DNA of 64,000 nucleotides from Pseudoduganella armeniaca (GTDB lineage Bacteria > Pseudomonadota > Gammaproteobacteria > Burkholderiales > Burkholderiaceae_D). The translations under genes and the position numbers were made by a program. This document shows positions 8,506 to 19,709 of the stretch, piece after piece; within the stretch, counting starts at the first letter, position 1; each line of letters begins with the position of its first letter. The stretch lies in the NCBI RefSeq assembly GCF_003028855.1, contig NZ_CP028324.1:3472001-3536000 (forward strand). The letters run 5' to 3'. The notes beneath the pieces are model-generated. The model worked only from the letters and a program-made list of their open reading frames with translations, did no database searches and was not told the DNA's origin.

Positions 8506-9594
8506 TCAGAAATCGACCAGCACCCCGGCGCCCAGCGACATCTGGGCGTAGTTGTAGTCGATCAGGCTCTGGCCATAGCCGGAGAAGAACTGCAGGTAAC
8601 CTTTCAGGTTGGACCGGATCGGCGCCGCCCAGCCCAGCTGAACGGCGCCGTGCTTGGTGTGGAAGTTGCGGCGCGCCAGCAGGGAATATTCCGTGCCGTT
8701 GTCGCGGTAGGACACGCGCACGTCGCCATGGCCCATGAAGTCGGCGATGTCGATGTTGTCGTTGTCGGAGCGGTCGTTGTCCAGGCGCTTCCAGATGCGT
8801 GCCGTCACCGCCAGCTTGCCGTACTCGCCCCCCACTTCCCCATATAAACGGTTCCAGCTGCGCGACAGGTTCGCGGTCTGGCCATTCGACTGGTGCACCA
8901 GGCCCAGGCTGGCGTAGCGGAAATCGAAGCCGCCCAGGCGCTTGCCGATCGGCGCCACCGCCATCACCTCCGGCTGGTAATTGGTCTCGCGGAACGGGCT
9001 CGAGGCGCTGCGGTTGTACGCCTGCCAGAAGCTTTGCTGCGTGTAGCCGAACCACAGGTCGACGGGCGAGCCGGCGATGGTTTCCATCGCCTTCATCTTG
9101 AAGCTCAGCTGATACATCAGCTCCACGTGCTTGGACTTGATCCCGGCCGGCGTGTATTCCTGGAACGGACCGTCGTTGATGCTGTTGCTGTAGTTGGCCA
9201 GCAGCAGGTAGGTATCGCGGTGCGGCCGGATGTTGAACACGCCGCGCTTGCTGCCGGCATCCAGTTCCCACAGCGGCACCAGCCGCGACACCGGCGTTTG
9301 GTCGGGCGACTGGGCGGCCGCCTGGCGCGACGCATCCGGATCCACCAGCACGCCGCTGCGGGCGCTCGCCGGCGCCACGGCCACGCCGTCGGCCGCCGGA
9401 GCGCGCTTGGCCAGCGCGTCGTAGCAGGCCAGGCGCGTGGTGGGGTCGCCCAGCATGGCGCAACGTTCCAGGGTTTGCTCGACGGGCGCCGTCACGGACT
9501 GCGGCGCGTCGGTGCCGACCTGGGCCAGCACATAGGAAGGGGAGAGGGCGGCTATTGCCAACAGGAGAGGTGAGGAACTTGATTTCATTGTCAT
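8506..9594 (-). CDS. pldA: Outer membrane phospholipase A (OMPLA)
   Basis: This outer-membrane beta-barrel lipase hydrolyses glycerophospholipids that reach the outer leaflet. A signal peptide (residues 1-24, ending VLAQ) is followed by a linker rich in alanine and proline, then the barrel. The catalytic His and Ser lie in GLVHQSNGQT, the H-x-S-N-G signature of PldA. NRLYGEVGGEYGK, a further conserved strand, and the final aromatic VDF support barrel insertion. The length of 362 residues is slightly long because of the linker. An in-frame ATG two codons later is an alternative start. It is convergent with the small membrane gene. Confidence 0.93.
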   Translation of the reverse strand: MTMKSSSSPLLLAIAALSPSYVLAQVGTDAPQSVTAPVEQTLERCAMLGDPTTRLACYDALAKRAPAADGVAVAPASARSGVLVDPDASRQAAAQSPDQTPVSRLVPLWELDAGSKRGVFNIRPHRDTYLLLANYSNSINDGPFQEYTPAGIKSKHVELMYQLSFKMKAMETIAGSPVDLWFGYTQQSFWQAYNRSASSPFRETNYQPEVMAVAPIGKRLGGFDFRYASLGLVHQSNGQTANLSRSWNRLYGEVGGEYGKLAVTARIWKRLDNDRSDNDNIDIADFMGHGDVRVSYRDNGTEYSLLARRNFHTKHGAVQLGWAAPIRSNLKGYLQFFSGYGQSLIDYNYAQMSLGAGVLVDF

Positions 9595-9715
9595 AATAAT
9601 GTCCGTTAAGCATCAACCCATCAGTATAGGTGACGCGGCCGACTATCGGTCGCACGCCTGCGCACGGTCGCTGCTAGAATGAAAAGGCAACCGTCGTCCA
9701 GACCAGGAGACCGTC

Positions 9716-11827
<2,112 letters not shown>

Positions 11828-11965
11828 CGGAAACGGCCTACATGGCGATTGCGGTTCGACCTATTTCAAGCGCGTGGCGAACGGCCTACGATGGGCGTTG
11901 GCCCTGGCCGCGCGGCGACGCGCGCGGCGGGGGCAGACCAACCGCAACCGTATGAGGAGGATTCG

Positions 11966-12517
11966 ATGAAGCGACTCTTGACTCTCGCGGCGCTCGCTGT
12001 CGGCGGCGCCGTGCTGGCGAAACAGCTGAAAAAGAACAGTGGCAAGGCTGAAAGCTCGTCCGTGAAGGAATCCATTACCGTCGACGTGCCGGTGCGCACG
12101 GCCTACGACCAGTGGACGCAGTTCGAGGAATTCCCCAAATTCATGGACAGCGTGCATGAAATCAAGCAGCTGGACAACAAGCGCCTGCACTGGAAGGCGG
12201 ACGTGCTGGGCAAGCCGATCGAATGGGATGCCGAGATCGTCAAGCAGATCCCGGACAAGCGCATCGCCTGGCGCAGCACCACCGGCACGCCCAACAGCGG
12301 CGTGGTGACGTTCGAACCGCTGGGCTCGAACCAGACCCGCATCATGCTGGAGATGACGTACACGCCCGAAGGCCCGGTCGAGACGGTCGGCGACGCGCTG
12401 GGCGCCGTGCGCATCGAAGCGCGCGGCAACCTGAAGCGCTTCAAGGAAATGATCGAGGCACGCGGGCGGGAGACCGGGGCGTGGCGCGGGACGATTGCCG
12501 GGCAGGGGCGCCGGTGA
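11966..12517 (+). CDS. SRPBCC family protein with N-terminal membrane anchor
   Basis: The start at 11966 has a strong GAGGAGG seven bases upstream. The 183-residue protein begins MKRLLTLAALAVGGAVLAK, a probable anchor or signal. It continues into a START-like/SRPBCC ligand-binding domain with VDVPVRTAYDQWTQFEEFPKFM, then LHWKADVLGKPIEWDAEI and IAWRSTTGTPNSGVVTFEPL. This is the polyketide cyclase/dehydrase-like subgroup common in this order. The ligand is unknown. A longer in-frame reading from 11849 lacks a ribosome site and looks non-coding. Confidence 0.85.
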   Translation: MKRLLTLAALAVGGAVLAKQLKKNSGKAESSSVKESITVDVPVRTAYDQWTQFEEFPKFMDSVHEIKQLDNKRLHWKADVLGKPIEWDAEIVKQIPDKRIAWRSTTGTPNSGVVTFEPLGSNQTRIMLEMTYTPEGPVETVGDALGAVRIEARGNLKRFKEMIEARGRETGAWRGTIAGQGRR

Positions 12518-12536
12518 CGACCCACTGATGCATGAA

Positions 12537-12658
12537 GGCTTGGGGACTGTCCCCAACGGGGACTGTCCCCGGTTTTTATCCGCGGCGTCGGGGGATCGAT
12601 AAGCTTACGTCAGCGATAAAAACCAGGGACAGTCCCCTGCGGGGACAGTCCCTAAGCC
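12537..12658. repeat. Long fold-back repeat, copy 2 (GGGGACTGTCCCC type)
   Basis: GGCTTGGGGACTGTCCCC at the left end is mirrored, with one mismatch, by GGGGACAGTCCCTAAGCC at the right end. Internally the GGGGACTGTCCCC unit is repeated, and GGTTTTTAT pairs with ATAAAAACC. A HindIII-like AAGCTT and a short unique centre form the loop. It shares its plan with 5461-5596. It lies between convergent genes, so it may also stop transcription from both sides. Confidence 0.8.
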
Positions 12659-12684
12659 TGACACCAGGGGTCTCGAACGCCACG

Positions 12685-15096
12685 TCACCCCTTCAGCAGG
12701 CCCGCAAACTCCTCCGCCGGCACCGGCTTGCCATACAGATTGCCCTGCCCATACTCGCAACGCAGCAGCTTGAGCAGCTTGGCCTCTTCTTCCTTCTCGA
12801 TGCCCTCGGCCACCACCTTCAGGTCCAGGTTGTGCGCCAGCGAGACGATCGTCTGCACCAGCCCCATGTAGCCGGAATCCTGCGCCATCTTGATGACGAA
12901 GGAACGGTCGATCTTCAGCACGTCCACCGGCAACGTGACCAGGTAAGCCAGCGAGGAATAGCCCGTGCCGAAATCGTCTATCGCGACCGGCACGTCCAGG
13001 TTGCGCACCCGCGTCAGGATGTCCACCACGCGGCGGTGGTCCGACACCAGGCTGCTTTCCGTTACCTCGATCGACAGCGGCTGCCGGTGCGCCTCGGCCG
13101 TATTCAAGGCCTTTTCGATGTCCTCGAACAAGGTGTCGCAGCGGAACTGGGCCGGTGCCACGTTGACGGCGATCTGCGGCGGCGCCAGGCCGGCGTCGTA
13201 CCAGGTGCGCCAGTCCTCCATGGCCTGCTGCATGACGAGCCGGCCGACCTCGATGACGAGGCCGCTGCGCTCCAGCACCGGCACGAACTCGGCCGGCGGC
13301 ACGATGCCGCGCTGCGGATGGCGCCAGCGCACCAGCGCCTCGGCGCCGGCGATCTTGCCCGTCTTCAGGTCCACCTTGGGCTGGTAGTAGTTGATGAACT
13401 CGCCGCGCTCGACGGCATCGCGCAGCTCCGCCTCCATGCTGATCTGGCGCGCCAGGGCGTGGTCGGCGTCGCGGTCGTAGAAGCCGATGTGTTCTTCCAT
13501 GTGGCGCGCGCCTGCCAGCGCGTCCCAGGCCTTGACCAGCAGCTCGTCGGCGGTAGTGCCGTCTTCCGGCAGCATGGCGGCGCCCACGTTGACCGTACAC
13601 CAGATCTTGTGCTGGTCCACCTGGTACGAGCCTTCCAGCAGCGGGATGATGACGTCGTGCGCGTAGCCGCGCGGCGAGCGCGCCTCGTCCATCGGATAGA
13701 ACAGGGCGAAGCGGCCGATGCCCACGTGCGACAGGATCATCCGCTCGGCCACCTCGCCGCGCAGGCGCTGCGCGACCTGGCGCATCAGGCCGATCGCGGC
13801 CGTGTTGCCGTAGGCGGAACTGATCTCGTCGAAGCGGTTGATGTTGATGAGCAGGACCGTGCCGCTGGCGTTGGCGGCCGCCAGCGCGGCGACCTCCTCG
13901 TCGAAATGCAGCCGGCTGGGGAGCCCGGACAGCGCATTGGTGCGCGCCAGCCGGTGCAGTTCCTGGGCATTGATCAGGCGTTCCAGGCCAAAGCTCAGCT
14001 CGGTGCCCAGCTCGCCCGCGCGCTCGCGATAGAAGCTGTCGAAGAACTCGGCGCGGGTCGAGTAGAACGAGATCACGCCCCAGCACTTGCCATTGACGAA
14101 CAAGGGAATGGCCATGCACGACTTGATGTCGCGCCGCGTGCAGCCGCTGTTGACGTCGTTGGAAAATTGCAGCCGGCCCGTCTCGACGGCCGCGCCCGCC
14201 AGCGCCGGCAGGAACCAGTCCGCGACGGCCGCGCCGTCGGGGGTGCCGCTGTCGGCCTCGCGCCATTCGTGCTCGCTGCCGTCGCGCGCGGCGGACGTGA
14301 ACAGCTTCAGGCCGCCGGTGGCGCTGTCGCGCCGGCTGATGTCGACGATCTCCAGGCCCGGCTGGTGCGCGGCCTCGCGGCAGGTGTCCAGGCACAGCGC
14401 CTCCAGGGTACGGGCACGCGAGATGATGGCGGACAGGCGCGACAGCAGCACGTAGAAATTGTCGTGCCGGATCAGCGCGCGTTCCTTCGCCACTTCCTCC
14501 GTCATGTCGATGGCGGAACCGCCCAGGAACGGTTCACCGTCCACGTCGATGGGGAATTTGTGCACCAGCCAGTGCCGGTCGCCGTTGTGGGACGTTTCCA
14601 TCGTCTTGATGACTTCGCCGTTTTCCAGCACGGCGCGGTCCTGCTCCTCCAGACTGCGGCGCACGTCCTCCGGCCAGAAGTGGCTGTCGTCCTTGCCGAC
14701 CACGGTGTGCACGCCGAAGAAACCATGCAGCGCAGCATTGCCCATCACGTAGCTGCCGGAACGGTCCTTGATCCACAGCGGCGACGGCGAGTGCTCGGCA
14801 AAGCCGTTCAGGAAGCCTTCGGCCTGGGCCAGCCGCCGGCGCAGCTCCTGCTGGGCGCGGGCGACGCCGACGATGTCCGCCATGGCGCGGCGCTGGCTGG
14901 CCGACATGGCCGGCGGTGCCAGCGCGAGCAGGGCCTGCTCGTCCGCCAGCGCCGCTTCCGGCACCGGGCGGCCGAGCACGTGCGTGGCCAGACGCGCCAG
15001 TTCGGCGCTGGCGTCCTCGACGGGCGTGCGGGGGCAGGAGGGACAGGTCGCCGGCTCCATCGTTTGCTCATGTTCCTGGGTGGCGATGTGATTCAT
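12685..15096 (-). CDS. PAS-GAF-GGDEF-EAL protein, probable c-di-GMP phosphodiesterase
   Basis: This is an 803-residue cytoplasmic signalling protein without clear membrane spans. A PAS domain lies at about 95-205 (SPSPLWIKDRSGSYVMGNAAL), a GAF domain at about 220-390, a GGDEF domain at about 400-550 and an EAL domain at about 560-800. The GGDEF active site is degenerate (HVGIGRFALF near 460), so it should not make c-di-GMP. The EAL domain keeps EALVRWRHP (about 585), IDDFGTGYSSLAYL and LKIDRSFV, so it is probably an active phosphodiesterase. It ends with LYGKPVPAEEF. Two cysteine pairs near residues 18-22 (CPSC) could bind metal, which is speculative. Confidence 0.9.
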   Translation of the reverse strand: MNHIATQEHEQTMEPATCPSCPRTPVEDASAELARLATHVLGRPVPEAALADEQALLALAPPAMSASQRRAMADIVGVARAQQELRRRLAQAEGFLNGFAEHSPSPLWIKDRSGSYVMGNAALHGFFGVHTVVGKDDSHFWPEDVRRSLEEQDRAVLENGEVIKTMETSHNGDRHWLVHKFPIDVDGEPFLGGSAIDMTEEVAKERALIRHDNFYVLLSRLSAIISRARTLEALCLDTCREAAHQPGLEIVDISRRDSATGGLKLFTSAARDGSEHEWREADSGTPDGAAVADWFLPALAGAAVETGRLQFSNDVNSGCTRRDIKSCMAIPLFVNGKCWGVISFYSTRAEFFDSFYRERAGELGTELSFGLERLINAQELHRLARTNALSGLPSRLHFDEEVAALAAANASGTVLLININRFDEISSAYGNTAAIGLMRQVAQRLRGEVAERMILSHVGIGRFALFYPMDEARSPRGYAHDVIIPLLEGSYQVDQHKIWCTVNVGAAMLPEDGTTADELLVKAWDALAGARHMEEHIGFYDRDADHALARQISMEAELRDAVERGEFINYYQPKVDLKTGKIAGAEALVRWRHPQRGIVPPAEFVPVLERSGLVIEVGRLVMQQAMEDWRTWYDAGLAPPQIAVNVAPAQFRCDTLFEDIEKALNTAEAHRQPLSIEVTESSLVSDHRRVVDILTRVRNLDVPVAIDDFGTGYSSLAYLVTLPVDVLKIDRSFVIKMAQDSGYMGLVQTIVSLAHNLDLKVVAEGIEKEEEAKLLKLLRCEYGQGNLYGKPVPAEEFAGLLKG

Positions 15097-15114
15097 GTGG
15101 CTGGGCGGTGGCGA

Positions 15115-15591
15115 TCAGAACAGCTTGAACTTCAGCTGGATGGCAAGGGCGCCATGCAGGCGGTCCTTGTATGTCGGTACGATAGCAAAGTTCACGCCAA
15201 ACCTGTCGTACGCCACGCTGACGACGGGAATCGCGGCCAGGAACCAGCCGCCGTCGCGCATCTTCGGGTAGCCGTCAAAACCGCCGACGACGGCGCCGAT
15301 ACGCACGGGGCCGATCGCCACGGGCTGGTAGTACAGGCCGACGTAGTTCGAGATGGCGCGGTCGCTGTTGTGGAAGCGGCCCGCGGTGGCCGAGGCCACC
15401 GTGGAGAAGCGGTATTCGGCGCCGATGCCGGGATTGGTATCGTCGAAATGCTTGTCGCGCTGGAAGTGGTAGGAGTAGAAGCCCGGATTGAGCCACAGCT
15501 CGCTTTGCGGCTGCGACTCGATCAGTTGGAACGGATTTGCACACGCGGCGGCTGGCGCCACGAGTGCCGCCAGCAGGGCAAGCCTCTTCAT
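15115..15591 (-). CDS. Small outer-membrane beta-barrel protein, lipid A-modifying type possible
   Basis: This 158-residue protein has a signal peptide (residues 1-18, ACAN) and an amphipathic, aromatic-rich mature part ending in ...QLKFKLF. That indicates an eight-stranded outer-membrane barrel. WLNPGFYSYHFQRDK, GIGAEYRFS and AGRFHNSDRAISNY are notable segments. The size and pattern resemble PagP/PagL-like lipid A enzymes, but I cannot assign the active site with certainty. GGAAGACA precedes the ATG. It lies just downstream of the GGDEF-EAL gene's start region, on the same strand. Confidence 0.7.
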   Translation of the reverse strand: MKRLALLAALVAPAAACANPFQLIESQPQSELWLNPGFYSYHFQRDKHFDDTNPGIGAEYRFSTVASATAGRFHNSDRAISNYVGLYYQPVAIGPVRIGAVVGGFDGYPKMRDGGWFLAAIPVVSVAYDRFGVNFAIVPTYKDRLHGALAIQLKFKLF

Positions 15592-15772
15592 TGTCTTCCT
15601 TGTTGTGTTAATGGCGTGGCAATTATAACGATAACTTAACGGTACGCGGTTGTTGATTTGCTCTTTTTTATTTCCTTCCGGAATGATCGCACCGGCACAC
15701 GTGCGCGCCGCCTCAGCGCGACGGCAGCGGCGCGCGTATACTCGGCACCGGGACAACGGGTCGGAGGCGAAC

Positions 15773-16279
15773 GTGGGCAAGACCGCGATGACGATGACGG
15801 TGGCCCTGCTGCTTGCGGCAGGCATCCATGACAACGTACGGGCGGGAGGACAGGCGATGGGCGACGTGGGCATGCAATTGGCGGTGGACAGTAGGGAAGG
15901 CCACGTGCGTGTCGACGTGCGGCTGGAGAACCGGGGCGCGCGGCCGGTCTACGTGCCGCGGGCGCTGGCCGCGGCCCGCCAGCTGGACGGCCGGCTGTTC
16001 GACGTGCGCGACGCGCGCACCGGCGAGCCGGTGCAATACCAGGGCCGCATGGTCAAGCGCGGCCCGCTGACAGCCGACGACTACCTGGTGCTGGCGCCCG
16101 GCGCCACGCACCGGCACAGCATCGATATTACTTCCGCGTACGCATTTGCGCCCGGCACGCACGAGTACCGGCTGGGGTACCAGGGTGCGGCCGCTCCCGA
16201 CGTGCAGGCGCTGGTGGCCGGTACCGCCACGGCCGGCCTGGCTGCGCCGGCGGTGACGTTCACCTATACCGCACGATGA
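15773..16279 (+). CDS. Secreted protein resembling the pro-domain of the neighbouring M35 protease
   Basis: The GTG start at 15773 has GGAGG five bases upstream. The 168-residue protein begins with a hydrophobic signal (residues about 5-24). The mature part follows the M35 pro-region of 16415-17479 closely in order: LFDVRDARTGEPVQYQGRMVKR against LFDVSRDGVPVAYEGKHVKR, then the ADDYLVLAPG and SDYFTIQPG pair, then HRHSIDI and HTATVEL. It lacks any HExxH protease part. It may be an inhibitor, chaperone or remnant of a duplicated protease. The two genes are convergent. Confidence 0.75.
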   Translation: MGKTAMTMTVALLLAAGIHDNVRAGGQAMGDVGMQLAVDSREGHVRVDVRLENRGARPVYVPRALAAARQLDGRLFDVRDARTGEPVQYQGRMVKRGPLTADDYLVLAPGATHRHSIDITSAYAFAPGTHEYRLGYQGAAAPDVQALVAGTATAGLAAPAVTFTYTAR

Positions 16280-16292
16280 CACGGAAACCCAT

Positions 16293-16345
16293 GGTGACAG
16301 GCCCCTGATTGCGGGTCGGAAACCCGCAATCAGGTGCCTGTCACC
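16293..16345. terminator. 24-bp near-perfect hairpin between convergent genes
   Basis: GGTGACAGGC.CCTGATTGCGGGT (16293-16316) and ACCCGCAATCAGG.GCCTGTCACC (16322-16345) pair with one mismatch around a five-base loop. It lies just after the pro-domain-like gene. No T-run follows, so it may be a structural repeat rather than a classical terminator. Confidence 0.6.
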
Positions 16346-16368
16346 GCGCCTTGATAGACAGTGCCAAT

Positions 16369-16392
16369 AAAAAAGGCCGCGCGAACGCGGCC
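16369..16392 (-). terminator. Rho-independent terminator of the M35 protease gene
   Basis: On the minus strand GGCCGCG-TTCG-CGCGGCC is followed by TTTTTT. It lies 23 bases after the protease stop codon, a standard position for an intrinsic terminator. Confidence 0.88.
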
Positions 16393-16414
16393 CTCCATGG
16401 TGCGGGCTGGCGAA

Positions 16415-17479
16415 TCAGTTCAGCGCCGGGGTATTCTCGCCGAAATATTCGTGCGAGTCGGCGTTGTCGACGGCGCGGCTCGGGTTGCTCGTCGCCAGCG
16501 AAGCGGCAGCGGATTGGCCGTAGGCCCAGTCATCCGTACCGGCCACCACGTTGAAGTGGCTCATCTCGTGCACCAGCGTGCCGCCTTTCGAATCGGTGCC
16601 CGACGTTGGGGCGCTCCAGAAGGCCTTGCAGACGTAGATCTTGTACGGCTGGGTCGGGTACACGTAGGCGTAGTAGCTGTCCGTGCAGCTGCAGTCCACG
16701 TTGACCGGCTTGTTGTCCAGCGCATCCTTGATGTTGGCGAAGTGCGAACGCACGGTCGAATAGCGGCCCGAATCGTAGGTGCCGAACCACTTGGTGTAGC
16801 GGGTGCCGCGGTTGCCGGCGTTCAGGTAGCTGACGGCGCCGTTGGCCATCGTGCGGGCAGCGGACAGGGCCGAGGTGATCGACGACTGCTGCGACGAGCT
16901 GCACGAGCTGAAGGTCAGGCCTTCGCCGATCGGTGCCGGCGCCTGCTTCTTCATGTTCGAGCCTTCGATCCACACCTGCACGGATTCGGACTTGACCAGG
17001 TCGTCGTCCTGCGGCGCGCCCTTGGCGGCGTTGGCGCCCTTGTCGCCCTTGTCCGTCGTGCTGTCCACGGCCTTGGTGACGAAACGGATGGCGTAGTCGC
17101 CCGAGGTGGTCAGGTCGTACAGCGACGACAGTTCGACGGTGGCGGTGTGCGATTTGCCTGGCTGGATCGTGAAGTAGTCGGAAGCGCGCGGTGCCGGACG
17201 CTTGACGTGCTTGCCCTCATAGGCGACCGGCACGCCGTCGCGGCTGACGTCGAACAGCGATTCCTCGATGGCGCCGAACGGGGTCTGCCACTTCAGCAGG
17301 CGCTGCGGCACGGACGACGTGTTGGTCAGCGTGACCTTGACGACCAGGTCGTCCGACGGGCCCAACGACTGTTTGTCCGTGCTGATGCTTGCCACGATGC
17401 CCGATGCCGCGTAGGCGGACATGCAGAATGCCGAAGCGATGACGGCAGCGCCAATCTTGACCTTGTGATTCCAGCTCAT
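16415..17479 (-). CDS. Secreted M35-family (deuterolysin/aspzincin) metallopeptidase
   Basis: From the ATG at 17479 (AGGAG ten bases upstream) the 354-residue preproprotein has a signal peptide (residues about 5-25, ending AYAAS). A pro-domain rich in beta strands (about 26-140) and the protease domain (about 170-354) follow. The zinc site HEMSH plus GTDDWAYG gives the aspzincin arrangement HExxH...GTxDxxYG. Several cysteines (SSC, CSC, VCK) are probably disulfide-bonded. M35 enzymes of this kind often cleave at lysine; specificity here is not shown. The pro-domain is duplicated as a free gene at 15773. Confidence 0.92.
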   Translation of the reverse strand: MSWNHKVKIGAAVIASAFCMSAYAASGIVASISTDKQSLGPSDDLVVKVTLTNTSSVPQRLLKWQTPFGAIEESLFDVSRDGVPVAYEGKHVKRPAPRASDYFTIQPGKSHTATVELSSLYDLTTSGDYAIRFVTKAVDSTTDKGDKGANAAKGAPQDDDLVKSESVQVWIEGSNMKKQAPAPIGEGLTFSSCSSSQQSSITSALSAARTMANGAVSYLNAGNRGTRYTKWFGTYDSGRYSTVRSHFANIKDALDNKPVNVDCSCTDSYYAYVYPTQPYKIYVCKAFWSAPTSGTDSKGGTLVHEMSHFNVVAGTDDWAYGQSAAASLATSNPSRAVDNADSHEYFGENTPALN

Positions 17480-17726
17480 GCAGATCTCCTGATAAGAGTA
17501 GAGAGGGGCCCGGCCGGGTTGGCACGGGCGTGAACTCATCCTCACATGCTGTTTATTCGCCGTCAACATTGTCACAAGCGTGCGCGATCGTGCGCGCGGT
17601 TTTGACGCAACATCTTGAAGAAATAGGACAAATTGTCCGCAAATGTTAAATTTGGGACATTACTGCTGAGCAGATTGCGTTGCAGAATGGAACTTCGGCC
17701 GAACCCGGCGGGTCCGGCCGCATCGC

Positions 17727-19709
17727 TCAGGCACGTGGGCGCTGGCGGTGGAAGGTGAGCGGGCTGTAGGGCACGGCCGACGGCGGCGCCGAGCGCAGGA
17801 TATTGGGCTTCATCGCGCCCACCACGTGCATCTCGCACGGTTTGCAGTCGAACCGCAGCGTGTATTTCTCGTCGCCCGAGACCAGGGTCATCGGCTCGGC
17901 CCGCACCTGGCCCTGCACCCCCTGCACACCCTTGGCCTGCTTCGGGCACAGGTTGAACGAGAAGCGCAGGCAGTGCTTGGTGATCATCAGCGACACTTCG
18001 CCCGGCTCCTGGTGCGCCTCGTAGGCCGCGTCGATCAGCTGCACGCCGTGCTTGTGGTAGAACGCGCGGGCCTTCTCGTTGTAGACGTTGGCCAGGTAGG
18101 ACAGCTGCGTGTCCGGGTACACGGCCGGCGGCACGACCGCGGCCTTGCGCTCGGGACGCTGCCAGGCCGCCAGTCGTGCGGCCTCGTGCGCGGCCACGGC
18201 GTCGCGGCGCAGCGCGTTGATGGCGGCCGCCGGCACGAACCACGGCTGCGACAGCTGCAACGTGACGCTGTCGGCCACGAACATCGTGTTGCCCAGCTTG
18301 GACAGGCTGGCGCGCAGGCCCGCCTCGGCCTGGGCGGCCTGCTGGGCCGGTTGCAGCGCCAGCTGCGCGTCCAGCGTGGTCTCGATGCCATCCTCGTCGC
18401 GCAGCGCCAGGCGCAGGCCGCCGTGGATCTCGGCCAAGGTCAGGTGCAGGCCGACCTTGCGCTCGGACGACTTCTTGTTCAGTGTCGCCTCCCACTGGTG
18501 GTCGCGGTTGCGCGAGATTTCCGTGCCGGGCTTCAGGCCGGGCAGGGTGGCGATCACCTCGTTCGGATAGACGCGCCAGCGCTGGCCCTCGTCCGACTCG
18601 CCCAGCTTCTGCACCGTGTTGGCCTGGATGCCCACCGTGGTGCGCTTGTTCATGTAGTTCAGGCCGTCGCCATTGGCCAGCGGGGCCTGGGTCAGCAGGT
18701 CGAAATGGTCGGTGCCGACCTTGCTGACGGTGCCGACCTGCACGCCCAGGTACTTGGGCGAATCGAAGGCGCCGATATCGTCCTGGCGGCCGGTGGCGAA
18801 ATAATCCGTGTGGCCGCGGTTGAAGTTCTTGTCCACGTCCGGCGTGAACAGCACCTGGGTGCGGCCGCTGGAGGCCCGTTCGAAGGCGGCCGGGCCGCCG
18901 GCGCGGCGCTCCAGGATCTCGTCCAGCAGCAGGCGGTAGTGGGCCGTGATGTTCTTCACGTAGCCCATGTCCTTGTAGCGGCCCTCGATCTTGAACGAGC
19001 GGATGCCGGCGTCGACCAGTGCCTCCAGGTTGCGGCTCTGGTCGTTGTCCTTCATCGACAGCAGGTGCTTGTCGTAGGCCACCACGCGGCCCTGGCCATC
19101 GGACAGCGTGTACGGCAGGCGGCAGGCTTGCGAGCAGTCGCCGCGGTTGGCGCTGCGGCCCGTGTCGGCGTGCGAGATGTAGCACTGGCCGGAAAACGCC
19201 ACGCACAGGGCGCCGTGGATGAAGTACTCCAGCGGCGTATCGACTTCGGCGCGGATCTTGCGGATCTGCTCGATCGTCAGCTCGCGCGCCAGCACCAGCT
19301 GGGAGAAGCCGACGTCGCCCAGGAACTTCGCCTTTTCCACAGTGCGGATGTCGCACTGCGTGCTGGCATGCAGCTGGATCGGCGGCAGGTCCAGTTCCAA
19401 CAGGCCCATGTCTTGGATGATCAGCGCGTCGACGCCAGCCTCGTACAGCTGCCAGATCTGCTGGCGCGCCAGGTCGAGCTCGGCGTCGTGCATGATCGTG
19501 TTCATCGTCACGAAGATGCGCGCGCGGTAGCCGTGCGCGAATTGCACCAGGCTGGCGATGTCCTCCAGCGGATTGCTGGCGTTGTGGCGGGCGCCGAACG
19601 CCGGGCCGCCGATGTACACGGCATCGGCGCCGTGCAGGATGGCTTCCCGGCCGATTTCGGCGGTCTTGGCGGGCGACAGCAGTTCGAGCTGGTGATCAAG
19701 TAAGGACAT
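17727..19709 (-). CDS. rlhA: U32 family protein, RlhA-like (23S rRNA hydroxylation)
   Basis: This 660-residue U32 protein has the N-terminal U32 core (ELLSPAKTAEIGREAILHGADAVYIGGP) and the FIHGALCVAFSGQCYIS segment. Cysteines CSQACRLPY, FSFNLCPKQ and FDCKPCEMHV are of the type that binds iron-sulfur. A long C-terminal region makes it the size of E. coli RlhA (formerly YdcP), which is needed to hydroxylate C2501 of 23S rRNA. The shorter TrhP (YegQ) paralogue is about 450 residues, so RlhA is the better match. I chose ATG 19709 (MSLLDHQL). A longer in-frame extension upstream looks non-coding. Confidence 0.82.
   Translation of the reverse strand: MSLLDHQLELLSPAKTAEIGREAILHGADAVYIGGPAFGARHNASNPLEDIASLVQFAHGYRARIFVTMNTIMHDAELDLARQQIWQLYEAGVDALIIQDMGLLELDLPPIQLHASTQCDIRTVEKAKFLGDVGFSQLVLARELTIEQIRKIRAEVDTPLEYFIHGALCVAFSGQCYISHADTGRSANRGDCSQACRLPYTLSDGQGRVVAYDKHLLSMKDNDQSRNLEALVDAGIRSFKIEGRYKDMGYVKNITAHYRLLLDEILERRAGGPAAFERASSGRTQVLFTPDVDKNFNRGHTDYFATGRQDDIGAFDSPKYLGVQVGTVSKVGTDHFDLLTQAPLANGDGLNYMNKRTTVGIQANTVQKLGESDEGQRWRVYPNEVIATLPGLKPGTEISRNRDHQWEATLNKKSSERKVGLHLTLAEIHGGLRLALRDEDGIETTLDAQLALQPAQQAAQAEAGLRASLSKLGNTMFVADSVTLQLSQPWFVPAAAINALRRDAVAAHEAARLAAWQRPERKAAVVPPAVYPDTQLSYLANVYNEKARAFYHKHGVQLIDAAYEAHQEPGEVSLMITKHCLRFSFNLCPKQAKGVQGVQGQVRAEPMTLVSGDEKYTLRFDCKPCEMHVVGAMKPNILRSAPPSAVPYSPLTFHRQRPRA

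Noticed and set aside
12532..15639. Plus-strand ORF of over 1000 residues
   Set aside because: It is antisense to the GGDEF-EAL gene and has only Arg/Gln/Val/Asp-rich shadow sequence with no domain. High-GC third positions create such long open frames.
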